A stretch of 40,411 nucleotides of DNA, taken from the NCBI GenBank assembly GCA_030690215.1, contig JAUYHD010000016.1:81681-122091 (forward strand). The letters are read 5' to 3'. The notes under the pieces are model-generated. The model was not told where the DNA came from. It saw only the letters and a list, made by a program, of their open reading frames with translations, and did no database searches. Positions 13,429-23,369 of this stretch are shown piece by piece. The stretch is from a bacterium. Lineage in GTDB: Bacteria; Patescibacteriota; Minisyncoccia; 1-14-0-10-42-19. Each line of letters opens with the position of its first letter. Position 1 is the stretch's first letter. Made by a program: the position numbers and the translations under genes.

Positions 13429-14862
13429 CTACTCCCTATATTTTTCCAATATCCTTCCTGCATCAAACAAAGTAGATTCATGAAACCATGGCGCCATAAG
13501 CTGTACGCCCAAGGGAAGCGAAACGCCGTCGCGTTCCCCTTTTCCGAAAGGAACAGAAAGCGCGGGGATTCCGGCCAAATTTGCGGAAACCGTAAAAATA
13601 TCCGATGCATACATTTTTACCGGGTCCCCCAATTTTTCTCCGAACGGAAATGCGGGCGAAGGAACAGTCGGGGTTAAAAGCGCGTCTACCTCTTTAAACA
13701 CTCGTTCAAAATCTTTGATAAAACGCGCCCGTACTTTCTGTGCTTTCGCATAATACGCGTCATAATACCCCGCAGAAAGAATATATGTCCCTAAAAGAAT
13801 GCGACGTCTTGCCTCATCCCCAAATCCCCTGCTTCTGCTTTTCTCATATACCTCAAGGAGGTCTTTGCCATTATGCGAAAGGCCGTAGCGAATACCGTCA
13901 AACCGCGCGAGGTTAGAAGAAACTTCGGCAGGCATAATTATATAATACAGCGGAAGCGCATAGGATGTGTACGGAAGGGTTACTTCTTTTGTTTCGTATC
14001 CTTCTTGTTCAAGGGTTTTACGCGCCTGCATCCACGCGTCTTTGACATCAGCATCCATAATATCATCCTCAAGCCCGTATTCTTTTGGGATGCCTATGAC
14101 AAGTTTTTGCGCGGGTCTTTTTTCGGCATACGATACGGTTGTTGCGTCTTTCTTGTCTTCTCCGCGAATAACCTCAAACACTGCCCGCGTGTCATCCACG
14201 CACTGCGCAAGCGGGCCTATCTGATCCAAAGAAGAAGCCATCGCAATAAGCCCGGAGCGCGAGACTGCGCCATACGTGGGCTTAAGACCAACCACCCCGC
14301 AAAATGACGCGGGCTGACGGATAGAACCGCCCGTATCCGATCCTAGCCCCGCAAGAGCCATTCCTGATGCCACCGCGACTGCAGACCCGCCCGAAGACCC
14401 CCCGGGCACGCGCGATGTATCATACGGATTTTTGGTAGGCCCGAACGCCGAATTTTCGGTAGAAGAGCCCATCGCAAACTCATCCATATTCGTACGCCCC
14501 AAAAAGACCGCGCCCGCATCACGAAGTTTTTGTATAACATGCGCATCATACGAAGCAACATACGGCTCAAGAATTTTTGACGCGGCCGATGTCCGCTTTC
14601 CCTCAATGAGCATATTATCTTTTATCGCAAACGGAATGCCTTCAAGCGCGCGGGGCTCATCTCCTCTCGCCATCCGTTCGTCTGTTTCTTTCGCCTGATC
14701 TTCTGCATCTTCAAATACCTCAAGATACGCGTTCAGTTTTTTGTTTTCTTTTTTAATCTGGCTGGTGTACATGCCCACAAGCTCTCGTGCCGACATCTTT
14801 TTGCCGTGGAGCGCTTCTTTCGCATCCGCAATCGTAAAATTGTTCAAATCAATTACCGACAT
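13429..14862 (-). CDS. gatA: Asp/Glu-tRNA(Asn/Gln) amidotransferase subunit A
   Basis: GatA is the amidase of the GatCAB complex, which releases ammonia from glutamine and feeds it to GatB to make Gln-tRNA or Asn-tRNA from the mischarged forms. The 477-residue protein has normal length. The catalytic Ser-cisSer-Lys triad is visible as Lys81 (AIKDNM), Ser156 (PGGSSGGS) and Ser180 (GSDTGGSIRQPA), followed by GLKPTYG. gatC lies directly upstream with 1 bp between stop and start, a normal operon. gatB is not in the window. Confidence 0.97.
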   Translation of the reverse strand: MSVIDLNNFTIADAKEALHGKKMSARELVGMYTSQIKKENKKLNAYLEVFEDAEDQAKETDERMARGDEPRALEGIPFAIKDNMLIEGKRTSAASKILEPYVASYDAHVIQKLRDAGAVFLGRTNMDEFAMGSSTENSAFGPTKNPYDTSRVPGGSSGGSAVAVASGMALAGLGSDTGGSIRQPASFCGVVGLKPTYGAVSRSGLIAMASSLDQIGPLAQCVDDTRAVFEVIRGEDKKDATTVSYAEKRPAQKLVIGIPKEYGLEDDIMDADVKDAWMQARKTLEQEGYETKEVTLPYTSYALPLYYIIMPAEVSSNLARFDGIRYGLSHNGKDLLEVYEKSRSRGFGDEARRRILLGTYILSAGYYDAYYAKAQKVRARFIKDFERVFKEVDALLTPTVPSPAFPFGEKLGDPVKMYASDIFTVSANLAGIPALSVPFGKGERDGVSLPLGVQLMAPWFHESTLFDAGRILEKYRE

Positions 14863-14863
14863 A

Positions 14864-15160
14864 TTATTTTCCTAAAACATTTTTTACCGTAACATACCCT
14901 TTTTCTTGTACTGGAGCGGAAGCAAGCAATTGCTGTGTGCGTCTTGCTTCTGCCAGGTCGTTCTCTTTGGCATCTTCCCGCAAACGTGTCTCTAGATGCT
15001 CAAAATGAGTGAATGACTCATCACCCACATCTGCTTCCTGCAACGTTTTTACGTACGCCAAAACCGCCTGTAAATCTTGGGCTAGTTTTTCTTTTTCCGC
15101 TTCGCTCACATCAATACGCGCGAGTTTTGCCAAATGCTCAATATCTTTTTTTGAAATCAT
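14864..15160 (-). CDS. gatC: Asp/Glu-tRNA(Asn/Gln) amidotransferase subunit C
   Basis: The small GatC subunit wraps around GatA and stabilises the GatCAB complex. From ATG 15160 it has 98 residues: MISKKDIEHLAKLARIDVSEAE ... LQAVLAYVKTLQEADV ... LREDAKENDL, the usual helix, linker and belt. The frame runs to 15181 (MYIRDYY), but those codons belong to the end of the repeat element copy 2, so I prefer the internal start. No clear ribosome site exists at either. Its stop is 1 bp before gatA. Confidence 0.92.
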   Translation of the reverse strand: MISKKDIEHLAKLARIDVSEAEKEKLAQDLQAVLAYVKTLQEADVGDESFTHFEHLETRLREDAKENDLAEARRTQQLLASAPVQEKGYVTVKNVLGK

Positions 15161-15163
15161 ATA

Positions 15164-15407
15164 GTAATCACGAATATACAAACATTAACTATTACACAGA
15201 CACATAAAGCTAAAAACGCAAAGCGTAAAGCGCAAAACCACAACGCAAAGCGAAAAACTGCAATACAATAGTAGTGTATAATCTTTTAGTTTTAAGCTGT
15301 GGTTTTGAGTTTTGCCGTCCGAGGCGAGCCTCCCGCCCCATAAGGCGAGGCTCGCTCGTCGGAGCGGCGCTTTTGGCGGGATTTTTAAGCTTTGAACTTT
15401 TCATATG
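15164..15407 (+). repeat. AT-rich 'AAAGC word' element, copy 2, carrying a 66-bp insert
   Basis: It fills the gap between the gatC start and the ligA stop (15413), beginning AGTAATCACGAATATACAAA and ending TTTTCATATGA. At 15315-15380 a GC-rich segment (CCGTCC...GGCGGG, with GGCGAGCCTC / GAGGCTCGC inside) interrupts the sequence GAGTTTTG|ATTTTT seen uninterrupted in copy 1. It is an inverted repeat of copy 3 on the far side of ligA. Confidence 0.85.
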
Positions 15408-15412
15408 AGCGA

Positions 15413-17600
<2,188 letters not shown>

Positions 17601-17601
17601 A

Positions 17602-18147
17602 TTAGTATTGCGCTTGCAATCCTCGTTCAACAACAAATCCTCCCGTACATGTATTATGCCCGCGCGAACGAATCGTGGTGAGTATTCGTTTGTTCGGTTC
17701 GTTTCCCGTCGTACACCCACCGGTATCGCTTGCGCACGTTTTAACGACTTCCACCTCAAAAGCGCACGATTCATTGCTCAAATTTAATTGGCTCACCGTA
17801 CTAAGGCCATCTTTTGTTTCTTCCGAAGAAGAACATGCCGTTGGAGTGCAAGAACCCCACCCCCCCACATCAAAAGATTGGTTGTTACAAGTGATTGTAG
17901 TCGGCGCGGGGGAACTTGTCGCAAACGCCCCCTGCACAAAATCCCAATACACCGCGCATTCAATACCCGAGTTTGCCGCGTAAAACGCGAGCCGTGATTC
18001 TCGAGCAGACGTGGAAAGAGAAATTTCACGAACAACAATACCGAACACCCCCAAGCTAATCGAAAGTACAATGGAAGAAACAAGAAGCGCCAATAACAAA
18101 GTAAAGCCGTTCGTTCTATTTATTTTGCTTCTTTTTTTATTTTCCAT
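17602..18147 (-). CDS. PilX/GspK-like minor pseudopilin
   Basis: The 181-residue protein has a basic leader, the prepilin cleavage site G|F in TNGFTLLLALLVSSIVLSISLG and a long hydrophobic helix. Position +5 after cleavage is Leu, not the usual Glu; in GspK-type tip pseudopilins Glu5 is also missing, which fits a tip role. The globular part has ten or so cysteines, several as close pairs (SCAFEVEVVKTCASDTGGC), so disulfides outside the membrane are likely. It is the last of four minor pilin genes, each separated by about 105-117 bp of hairpin spacer. Confidence 0.82.
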   Translation of the reverse strand: MENKKRSKINRTNGFTLLLALLVSSIVLSISLGVFGIVVREISLSTSARESRLAFYAANSGIECAVYWDFVQGAFATSSPAPTTITCNNQSFDVGGWGSCTPTACSSSEETKDGLSTVSQLNLSNESCAFEVEVVKTCASDTGGCTTGNEPNKRILTTIRSRGHNTCTGGFVVERGLQAQY

Positions 18148-18164
18148 ATTGTTATTTCATCACT

Positions 18165-18250
18165 TTGAATTAGGAATATAGAATTATGAATTATGGAAAC
18201 ATGTCTACTAAAAATCCCTCATTCTTAATTCATGCTTCATGATTCATAAT
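18165..18250. repeat. Hairpin spacer between minor pilin genes, copy 1
   Basis: Contains GAATTAGGAATATAGAATTATGAATT on one side and TTAATTCATGCTTCATGATTC on the other, able to pair imperfectly. Related spacers lie at 18850-18936, 19482-19565 and 20180-20246. Confidence 0.6.
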
Positions 18251-18253
18251 GTA

Positions 18254-18814
18254 TTACGAATCCAGTAATCGCTGACTTAGCGCGGTTTGCAAATCAATAG
18301 TAATAGATTGCCCTTTCACCGTAGCGCTGCCGCGAGCAGTAATAACAACCCGCGGCTGGACGTCATCTCCTACACCAGAACCAAATACATAAAAATCGAG
18401 CCGATCAATGGAAGCATTTTGAGACGTCACGGGGAAAAAAGTATTATCAGGAGGACCGCTCCAACGCTCAATCTGGCCGTTTCGCAATTGATATGACACG
18501 ACTTCGCCTCGAGCATTAAAAAAGGTAAATGAAGGCCCCCCGCCACCGCAATCCCGCGGGTCCGTAAGCACTTCATCAATAGCACTCCCGCAATGAAATG
18601 AATAACCGAGACGCGCTTCTTTTGCCATGGTTTCAAGCGCAAAACGGATATTATCTTGGACATTTTGGATTGCGGCAGCCCGTTTTTGCGCCGCAGAAAT
18701 ACTCAAAATCGCGCCTGTTGATATAAGCATCGCAATCGTAAATATGCCGATAGCGACGATCATCTCTATTAACGTAAAGCCGGATGTATTGCCATTTTGA
18801 TGTTTATTTTTCAT
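18254..18814 (-). CDS. PilW/GspJ-like minor pseudopilin
   Basis: The 186-residue product carries NTSGFTLIEMIVAIGIFTIAM: cleavage after Gly, Phe+1 and Glu+5 as usual. A helix follows (QKRAAAIQNVQDNIRFALETMAKEARLG), typical of PilW/GspJ proteins, then a beta-rich globular domain with two cysteines. It is exported, cut and methylated by the PilD encoded in the same cluster, and would join the pilus tip/priming complex. Order fimT-pilV-pilW-pilX is that of classic minor pilin operons. Confidence 0.85.
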   Translation of the reverse strand: MKNKHQNGNTSGFTLIEMIVAIGIFTIAMLISTGAILSISAAQKRAAAIQNVQDNIRFALETMAKEARLGYSFHCGSAIDEVLTDPRDCGGGGPSFTFFNARGEVVSYQLRNGQIERWSGPPDNTFFPVTSQNASIDRLDFYVFGSGVGDDVQPRVVITARGSATVKGQSITIDLQTALSQRLLDS

Positions 18815-18849
18815 ATTATCTTTCTCATAGTATTGATGTTTATAGAAGT

Positions 18850-18936
18850 AAGAATTAGGAATTAAGAATCAAGAATCATGAATTAAAAAATTAAAACCCT
18901 AATTCATAATTCATGCTTCATGATTCTCGCATCATC
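18850..18936. repeat. Hairpin spacer, copy 2
   Basis: Left arm AAGAATCAAGAATCATGAATT, right arm AATTCATGCTTCATGATTC, loop with AAATTAAAACCC. More than 60 bp are nearly identical to copy 3 at 19482-19565, and both end CTCGCAT next to a stop codon. Confidence 0.75.
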
Positions 18937-19453
18937 TCCAATTTAACAAATGATCTTCAATGATTGCCTGGCGAACACCCCCCACCTGTTCCCATTCAAC
19001 AATGATGTCCACCTGTACTTCTTGGTCAATTACAATTTCCTGCATACGTATCGTGCGTGTAAATAGGGAATTAACTGGCGGAGCGCCACCATATCCATAC
19101 AGGCCGTTTGTTCCATCAAACTCAAGCACGGGGCATGAGGGAGGGCAACCGGAAATCTGGTTATCAGGTACATCAATCCTGCATCCATTCGCGTTTAGGC
19201 ACGTGCCAAATCCTTCAAGCCAACTGTCCCCCGAAAAACTGTTGGACGTTACCCGATTATGGATAAATTCGGCAGCTTCTTCGGCTAAAAAATATGCCAC
19301 TGTTTGGTTGCGTGAAAGAGACGCGTTCCGAATGCTGTCTGAAGCAAGGGTCATGGGGCCCACCGTTGCAAGTATCAGCACCGAAATCGCGACAAGGGTT
19401 TCTAACAATGTAAATCCTCCTTTGTTATGTGTATACTTTTTTTTGTTATGCAT
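18932..19453 (-). CDS. PilV/GspI-like minor pseudopilin
   Basis: The 173-residue protein has the leader MHNKKKYTHNKG followed by GFTLLETLVAISVLILATVGPMTLA, with Glu+5 present. The LETLVA motif and the helix continuing to YFLAEEAAEFIHNR are typical of PilV/GspI. The C-terminal part is beta-rich with a VQVDIIVEWEQ strand. It lies between fimT-like and pilW-like genes and is likely part of the pilus-initiating minor pilin complex. Confidence 0.82.
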   Translation of the reverse strand: MHNKKKYTHNKGGFTLLETLVAISVLILATVGPMTLASDSIRNASLSRNQTVAYFLAEEAAEFIHNRVTSNSFSGDSWLEGFGTCLNANGCRIDVPDNQISGCPPSCPVLEFDGTNGLYGYGGAPPVNSLFTRTIRMQEIVIDQEVQVDIIVEWEQVGGVRQAIIEDHLLNWR

Positions 19454-19481
19454 ATTATATGTTGCAACTGTTATTGTTTTT

Positions 19482-19565
19482 GAATCATGAATTAAGAATC
19501 AAGAACCATGAATTAAAAAATTAAAACCCTAATTCATAATTCATGCTTCATGATTCTCGCATTAT
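19482..19565. repeat. Hairpin spacer, copy 3
   Basis: Near-identical to 18850-18936 through AATTAAAAAATTAAAACCC and TTCATGCTTCATGATTCTCGCAT; the right end runs into the stop codon region of the fimT-like gene. Confidence 0.75.
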
Positions 19566-20173
19566 CGTATTTCAATTTGTCCCGTAATCCATGCGATTAT
19601 CTCTTTGCTATAATTTCTTCTTGGGGTTTGGACCTTAACGCTGAACTCCGGATGTCCGCTGATATTGCTTGTAATGGTAATTGTGGGGTCAGGACGAAGA
19701 TACACAATATCAACAAAAGAAACACTGCAATTTCCGGGAGGATTCGTTTCCGCATTAACGCATATATCCACTATTTGCGGGGTTTTTTCTATAAAGAAAT
19801 GGTCAATTTCTTCCGATACGCCGTCATATACGCCATTCCCCGGCAAGCCGGGGCCTACGGGCAAATCAACAAAAAGAATATACTCACGAGGGTTTGCGGA
19901 AGCAAAATGAACCCCATATCCCGCGAATGTCCCTGACCCCGGGACCGATTCGCGAACCGAAAGAGCAAGGGTTTCTGCTTCTCGCATTGATAACGCAATT
20001 TCCTGGGCGGTACGTTCGAGCGCTACGCGTTCTGAAAATCCCGGGTAATCAGCAAGAATCATACCGGAAATAATAACAAAAATCGAAATCACCACCAAAA
20101 GCTCCATCATAGTGAAACCGGATGTACTTTGATTTTGTGAATTATTTTTTATGTATGCTTTTATTCTATCCAT
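19562..20173 (-). CDS. FimT/GspH-like minor pseudopilin
   Basis: The 203-residue protein carries TSGFTMMELLVVISIFVIISG with Glu+5, and a helix continuing to ALERTAQEIALSMREAETLALS, the hallmark of GspH/FimT proteins, then a beta-rich domain. FimT-type proteins have been linked to DNA binding during pilus-driven uptake; whether this one binds DNA is unknown. It is the first of the four minor pilin genes. An extended -10 promoter lies about 80-90 bp upstream. Confidence 0.82.
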   Translation of the reverse strand: MDRIKAYIKNNSQNQSTSGFTMMELLVVISIFVIISGMILADYPGFSERVALERTAQEIALSMREAETLALSVRESVPGSGTFAGYGVHFASANPREYILFVDLPVGPGLPGNGVYDGVSEEIDHFFIEKTPQIVDICVNAETNPPGNCSVSFVDIVYLRPDPTITITSNISGHPEFSVKVQTPRRNYSKEIIAWITGQIEIR

Positions 20174-20179
20174 TGTATT

Positions 20180-20246
20180 GAATCAAGAATATAGAATTAT
20201 GAATCAGGAGAGAAAAATCCAGCAAAATAATGCTTCATGCTTCTAG
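20180..20246. repeat. Hairpin spacer, copy 4 (degenerate)
   Basis: Starts GAATCAAGAATATAGAATTATGAATC and ends ATGCTTCATGCTTCTAG; the middle differs from the other copies. Confidence 0.5.
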
Positions 20247-20253
20247 TTTTATT

Positions 20254-20262
20254 ATACCACGT
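20254..20262 (-). promoter_or_regulatory. Extended -10 promoter (TGGTATAAT) for the minor pilin operon
   Basis: The minus strand reads TGGTATAAT, a consensus -10 with the TGn extension; no good -35. It overlaps the end of the prepilin peptidase gene. Confidence 0.55.
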
Positions 20263-21125
20263 CACATAAAGAGTCCCAGATACCAATCAAAAATTGGCGT
20301 TCCCCCCAAAAAGCTTATGAGCGCGCCCAAAAAAAGAAACGGACCAAATGGCACTTTTGTCTTCATGTCTGCTTTCCGAAAAAGAAGCAGCGAAACGCTC
20401 GCGATAGTCCCAATAACGAAGGAAAGCATGAGTGCTATGAGCAAAAGCAAGGGGGAGAAGAGCGGAGCCAATACGAACACGAATTTTGCATCCCCAAGCC
20501 CCATCCATTTTCCATGGGATAGGAACCATAAAAAGAAAAAAAAGAGGGACGCAAGAAAGGCGGCGCCAAATTGATACAGTAACGAGTAATGAGTTATGGG
20601 GGATAAGCTATGGGTTATGAGGAATGGATTATGAGTGAGAGGTAGCACATAGCTAACCCCAAGAGCTGCTACTCCAAAGAAGAAGGCAAAAATTAAAAGA
20701 CGATCAGGCAAAATCATGTGGCGGAGGTCATAGAGTGAGGCGACCCAGAGCATGTACCACGCGGCAACAATCAATAACCAATACCCAAGTATTAAGAATC
20801 TTTCAAGGCTCAAATGCCAAAATCCAAATAACAAATCAAATCCAAAATAAAAATTCAAAAATAATAATAAAAATAATATGCCTGTTCCAAGTTCAACGAT
20901 GGGATATTGTATTGAAATTTTGCTTTTACAAAAACGGCAACGTCCCCGAAGCGCGAAAAAAGAAACAATAGGCACCAAATCAAACCATTTTAATTTTTTA
21001 GCGCACGAAAAACACCGGGAGCCCTTCGTTACGATGGACTCTCCGGTGTTTAATCGTACAAGTATGACGTTTGCAAAGCTGCCGAAAATCAATCCGAAAA
21101 GAAATGCAAACACTATCATGGCCAT
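20262..21125 (-). CDS. pilD: Prepilin peptidase PilD (leader peptidase/N-methyltransferase)
   Basis: PilD cuts the leader of all prepilins here and methylates the new N-terminus. The 287-residue polytopic protein has the cytosolic zinc site Cys38-Cys41-Cys63-Cys66 and the two catalytic Asp residues: Asp133 in LYDLRHMILPDR and Asp212 in GLGDAKF. Two stretches look foreign: residues about 83-106 (LLLFLNFYFGFDLLFGFWHL) and about 158-183 (LTHNPFLITHSLSPITHYS). At the DNA level both consist of the short repeated words found in intergenic spacers. The frame is kept, and both sit in or next to membrane helices and loops, so the enzyme may still work. It starts 12 bp after the pilA stop. Confidence 0.93.
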   Translation of the reverse strand: MAMIVFAFLFGLIFGSFANVILVRLNTGESIVTKGSRCFSCAKKLKWFDLVPIVSFFALRGRCRFCKSKISIQYPIVELGTGILFLLLFLNFYFGFDLLFGFWHLSLERFLILGYWLLIVAAWYMLWVASLYDLRHMILPDRLLIFAFFFGVAALGVSYVLPLTHNPFLITHSLSPITHYSLLYQFGAAFLASLFFFFLWFLSHGKWMGLGDAKFVFVLAPLFSPLLLLIALMLSFVIGTIASVSLLLFRKADMKTKVPFGPFLFLGALISFLGGTPIFDWYLGLFM

Positions 21126-21137
21126 TTACACAACAAA

Positions 21138-21641
21138 TTATGGCCTTAGATCATAACAGTGTGACCCTTGATCTACTCCTGGAAATCCAGAACATACCGC
21201 AGGCGAACCCGCAGAACCATCGGGACCCCAATTTCCTGAACAGCCGGCTGGCATCGCGTCAAAGTCACTAGACAACGCGGGATTTGCTGGATCTTCCAAT
21301 GCCGCCCCTACGTGATACATTGTTGCGTTGCACCGCTCATACGTATATGGCGCGCTTAATGGGTCATTCGGGACCGACGCAATATATCCGTCCGTCGAAA
21401 GACTGGAAAGCAGAGCTGGGTATCCCTGCCCGGTACCTATATTTGCGTCAAAAGAGAGTTCAAGCGCTAATTGAATCTGCTTGATATCGGCAATACGGCG
21501 CGCGTCCCGCGACTTCAACCGTGCACTGTTGAGAGAAGCAAGCACGACAGACGCCAAAATACCTATGATGGCAATAACCACCAAAAGCTCAATCAAAGTA
21601 AATCCTTCTTTCGCAAGCTTTGTCTTTTTAAACATAGACAT
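21138..21641 (-). CDS. pilA: Major type IV pilin PilA-like
   Basis: The 167-residue protein has a short leader MSMFKKTKLAKEG, then FTLIELLVVIAIIGILASVVLASLNSARLKSRDARRIADIKQIQLALEL, a textbook type IV pilin/GspG helix with Glu+5. Four cysteines lie in the C-terminal half (two pairs possible). Its place next to pilD and pilC and its consensus helix make it the best major pilin candidate. AGGAG lies upstream of the start but at long distance. A second GspG-like pilin is encoded at 24897. Confidence 0.88.
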   Translation of the reverse strand: MSMFKKTKLAKEGFTLIELLVVIAIIGILASVVLASLNSARLKSRDARRIADIKQIQLALELSFDANIGTGQGYPALLSSLSTDGYIASVPNDPLSAPYTYERCNATMYHVGAALEDPANPALSSDFDAMPAGCSGNWGPDGSAGSPAVCSGFPGVDQGSHCYDLRP

Positions 21642-21731
21642 AAAAAATAGAATAAAAACGACTCCTATTTTAATAATAAAAAGAGAACGACCTTATTAAA
21701 GCTTTAACAAGGCAAATTATGCCTTAGGCCT

Positions 21732-21737
21732 ATTATA
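21732..21737 (-). promoter_or_regulatory. Candidate -10 (TATAAT) for pilA
   Basis: A minus-strand TATAAT lies about 90 bp upstream of the pilA ATG, followed by a hairpin AAGGCATAATTTGCCTT (about 21706-21724) in the leader. The -35 is weak. Confidence 0.4.
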
Positions 21738-21788
21738 CATTCCCCCGCTCGTTTATGCACATATTCGTTGTGGATAAGCTTTCTAGGG

Positions 21789-21990
21789 GTAATCATATGA
21801 AAAGCTCAAAGCTAAAAGCTCAAAACTCAAAGCTGAAAAATAAAAACTCAAAACCACAGCTAAAAACTAAAAGATTATATACTATTACCGGACTGCGGTT
21901 TTTCGCTTTGCGTTGTGGTTTTGCGCTTTGCACTTTGCGTTTTTAGTTATGTGCCGACGTATTACTAGTACCCGCATATTCGTGATTACT
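21789..21990 (-). repeat. AT-rich 'AAAGC word' element, copy 4 (inverted)
   Basis: Minus-strand reading starts GAGTAATCACGAATATGCGG and ends GAGCTTTTCATATGATTACC. Here the two ends show a GTAATCA/TGATTAC inverted repeat. One end touches the pilC stop (21994). Together with the pilA leader it fills the 352-bp gap between pilC and pilA; no gene is seen in it. Confidence 0.8.
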
Positions 21991-21993
21991 CCT

Positions 21994-23202
21994 CTATATA
22001 GAGCTTGAAATGTTATAGATAGGAACAATAACGGACGCGACCAAAAGCCCTACACCCAAACCAAGAACGAGAATCAATATAGGCTCAATCAAATTGATAA
22101 GATTATCAACCGCATTGTTTACTTCTTGCCTATAAAATTTTGAAAGGGTCGCTAAAATAAAATCAAGCTTTCCGGTTTCTTCCCCCACCTTAATCATTTG
22201 CGACACCAACCGCGGCACTTCGGGATACACAAAAAGAGCTTCGGAAATAGACGCGCCGGCACGCACTGCTTCTCGCGCGTCGTAAATAATATTTCTATAC
22301 ACCTGATTGCCCACCACATCTCCCGTAATTTCAAGAGCGCGGACAATGCTTACTCCTCCCGCGACTAGTGTTTGCAAGTTGTCCGAGAAGCGCGCCATAT
22401 ATAACTTTCTATAGAGTTCCCCAATATAAGGGACTTGAAGCTGTAAGCTTGAGATGAGTTCTTTCCCGGCTTTTGTTTGAATATAGCGCCACAACGCAAG
22501 AAGACACAGAACAAAAAGCACTAAAAGAAAAATACCGTAGTTCACAAAAAAATTGGAAACAGTAATGACAATCTGCGTATACAGCGGGATGGGCTGGCCT
22601 GAATCTATAATAATAGAAGACAAGCGCGGGATAATAATTGTCATCATAAGAATCATGACGGCCAAAAAAGCGGACAACACAAACGCGGGATAAATTAAGG
22701 CATTGCGCACCCTATTCGTTAATTGGTAGGACCGGTCCAAATAATCCGCCAAAAAGGTGAATACTTTTTCAAGTTCTCCGGATTCTTCTCCCGCGCGCAC
22801 CATATTTACATAAAAATCGGAAAAAACCTTCGGATGGCGCCCCATCGCTTGAGACAGTGGGAGCCCCCCCTGGATGTCATCAAGCACATCGCGCAAATTT
22901 TTACGAAGCACGTTGCTTGGCGCCTCCGATACCAAAATCTTAAACGAATCAACAACAGGAACTTTTGCTTCAAAGAGTGTGGCGAGCTGACGCGAAACAA
23001 TCACAATATCCCGCAATTTGACTCGTTCAAAAAACGCGGAAAACTTTTCAGAAAACGTGCCCCGTTCTTCAGCAGAAGCGACCGAGACAATAATTAAATT
23101 GTTCCGCTGTAAGGCAGAGACCGCGAGATCTTGAGTGGGCGCTTCAATTGTGCCTTTTCGGATATCTCCTTGTTCTGTTTTTGCTTCGTAATTGAATAAC
23201 AT
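21994..23202 (-). CDS. pilC: Type IV pilus inner-membrane platform protein PilC
   Basis: PilC is the rotor-like platform on which the pilus ATPases act. The 402-residue protein has two copies of the GspF domain: residues about 65-190 (FFERVKLRDIVIVSRQLATLFEAKVPVVDSF) and 265-395 (MARFSDNLQTLVAGGVSIVRALEI). Three membrane helices are visible near 168-190, 215-240 and 370-395. Length and domain order are normal. It lies between pilT and pilA, as in many pil clusters. Confidence 0.95.
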   Translation of the reverse strand: MLFNYEAKTEQGDIRKGTIEAPTQDLAVSALQRNNLIIVSVASAEERGTFSEKFSAFFERVKLRDIVIVSRQLATLFEAKVPVVDSFKILVSEAPSNVLRKNLRDVLDDIQGGLPLSQAMGRHPKVFSDFYVNMVRAGEESGELEKVFTFLADYLDRSYQLTNRVRNALIYPAFVLSAFLAVMILMMTIIIPRLSSIIIDSGQPIPLYTQIVITVSNFFVNYGIFLLVLFVLCLLALWRYIQTKAGKELISSLQLQVPYIGELYRKLYMARFSDNLQTLVAGGVSIVRALEITGDVVGNQVYRNIIYDAREAVRAGASISEALFVYPEVPRLVSQMIKVGEETGKLDFILATLSKFYRQEVNNAVDNLINLIEPILILVLGLGVGLLVASVIVPIYNISSSI

Positions 23203-23247
23203 GCCAATGTTATGTATGAGTAAAACGAATAATTATAAAATTGCGCA

Positions 23248-23311
23248 CCCCGTTAGATGAGCGTCCCGTTAGATAGGCGTAACCGCCATCTCATGGGACT
23301 ATCTAACGGGG
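23248..23311. repeat. Short CCCCGTTAGAT hairpin element
   Basis: A 64-bp unit begins CCCCGTTAGAT and ends ATCTAACGGGG (11-bp perfect arms); inside, GTCCC/GGGAC and GGCG/CGCC pair around TAAC, giving an almost complete long hairpin. The ends resemble those of the 128-143 bp CCCCGTT elements, but there is no flanking duplication. It lies between pilT and pilC. Confidence 0.7.
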
Positions 23312-23369
23312 TAAAAGTTTTCCAACCAATCGCGCTTCGTTTTTAACTCGCGCTCTTGGGGAAATTCCT

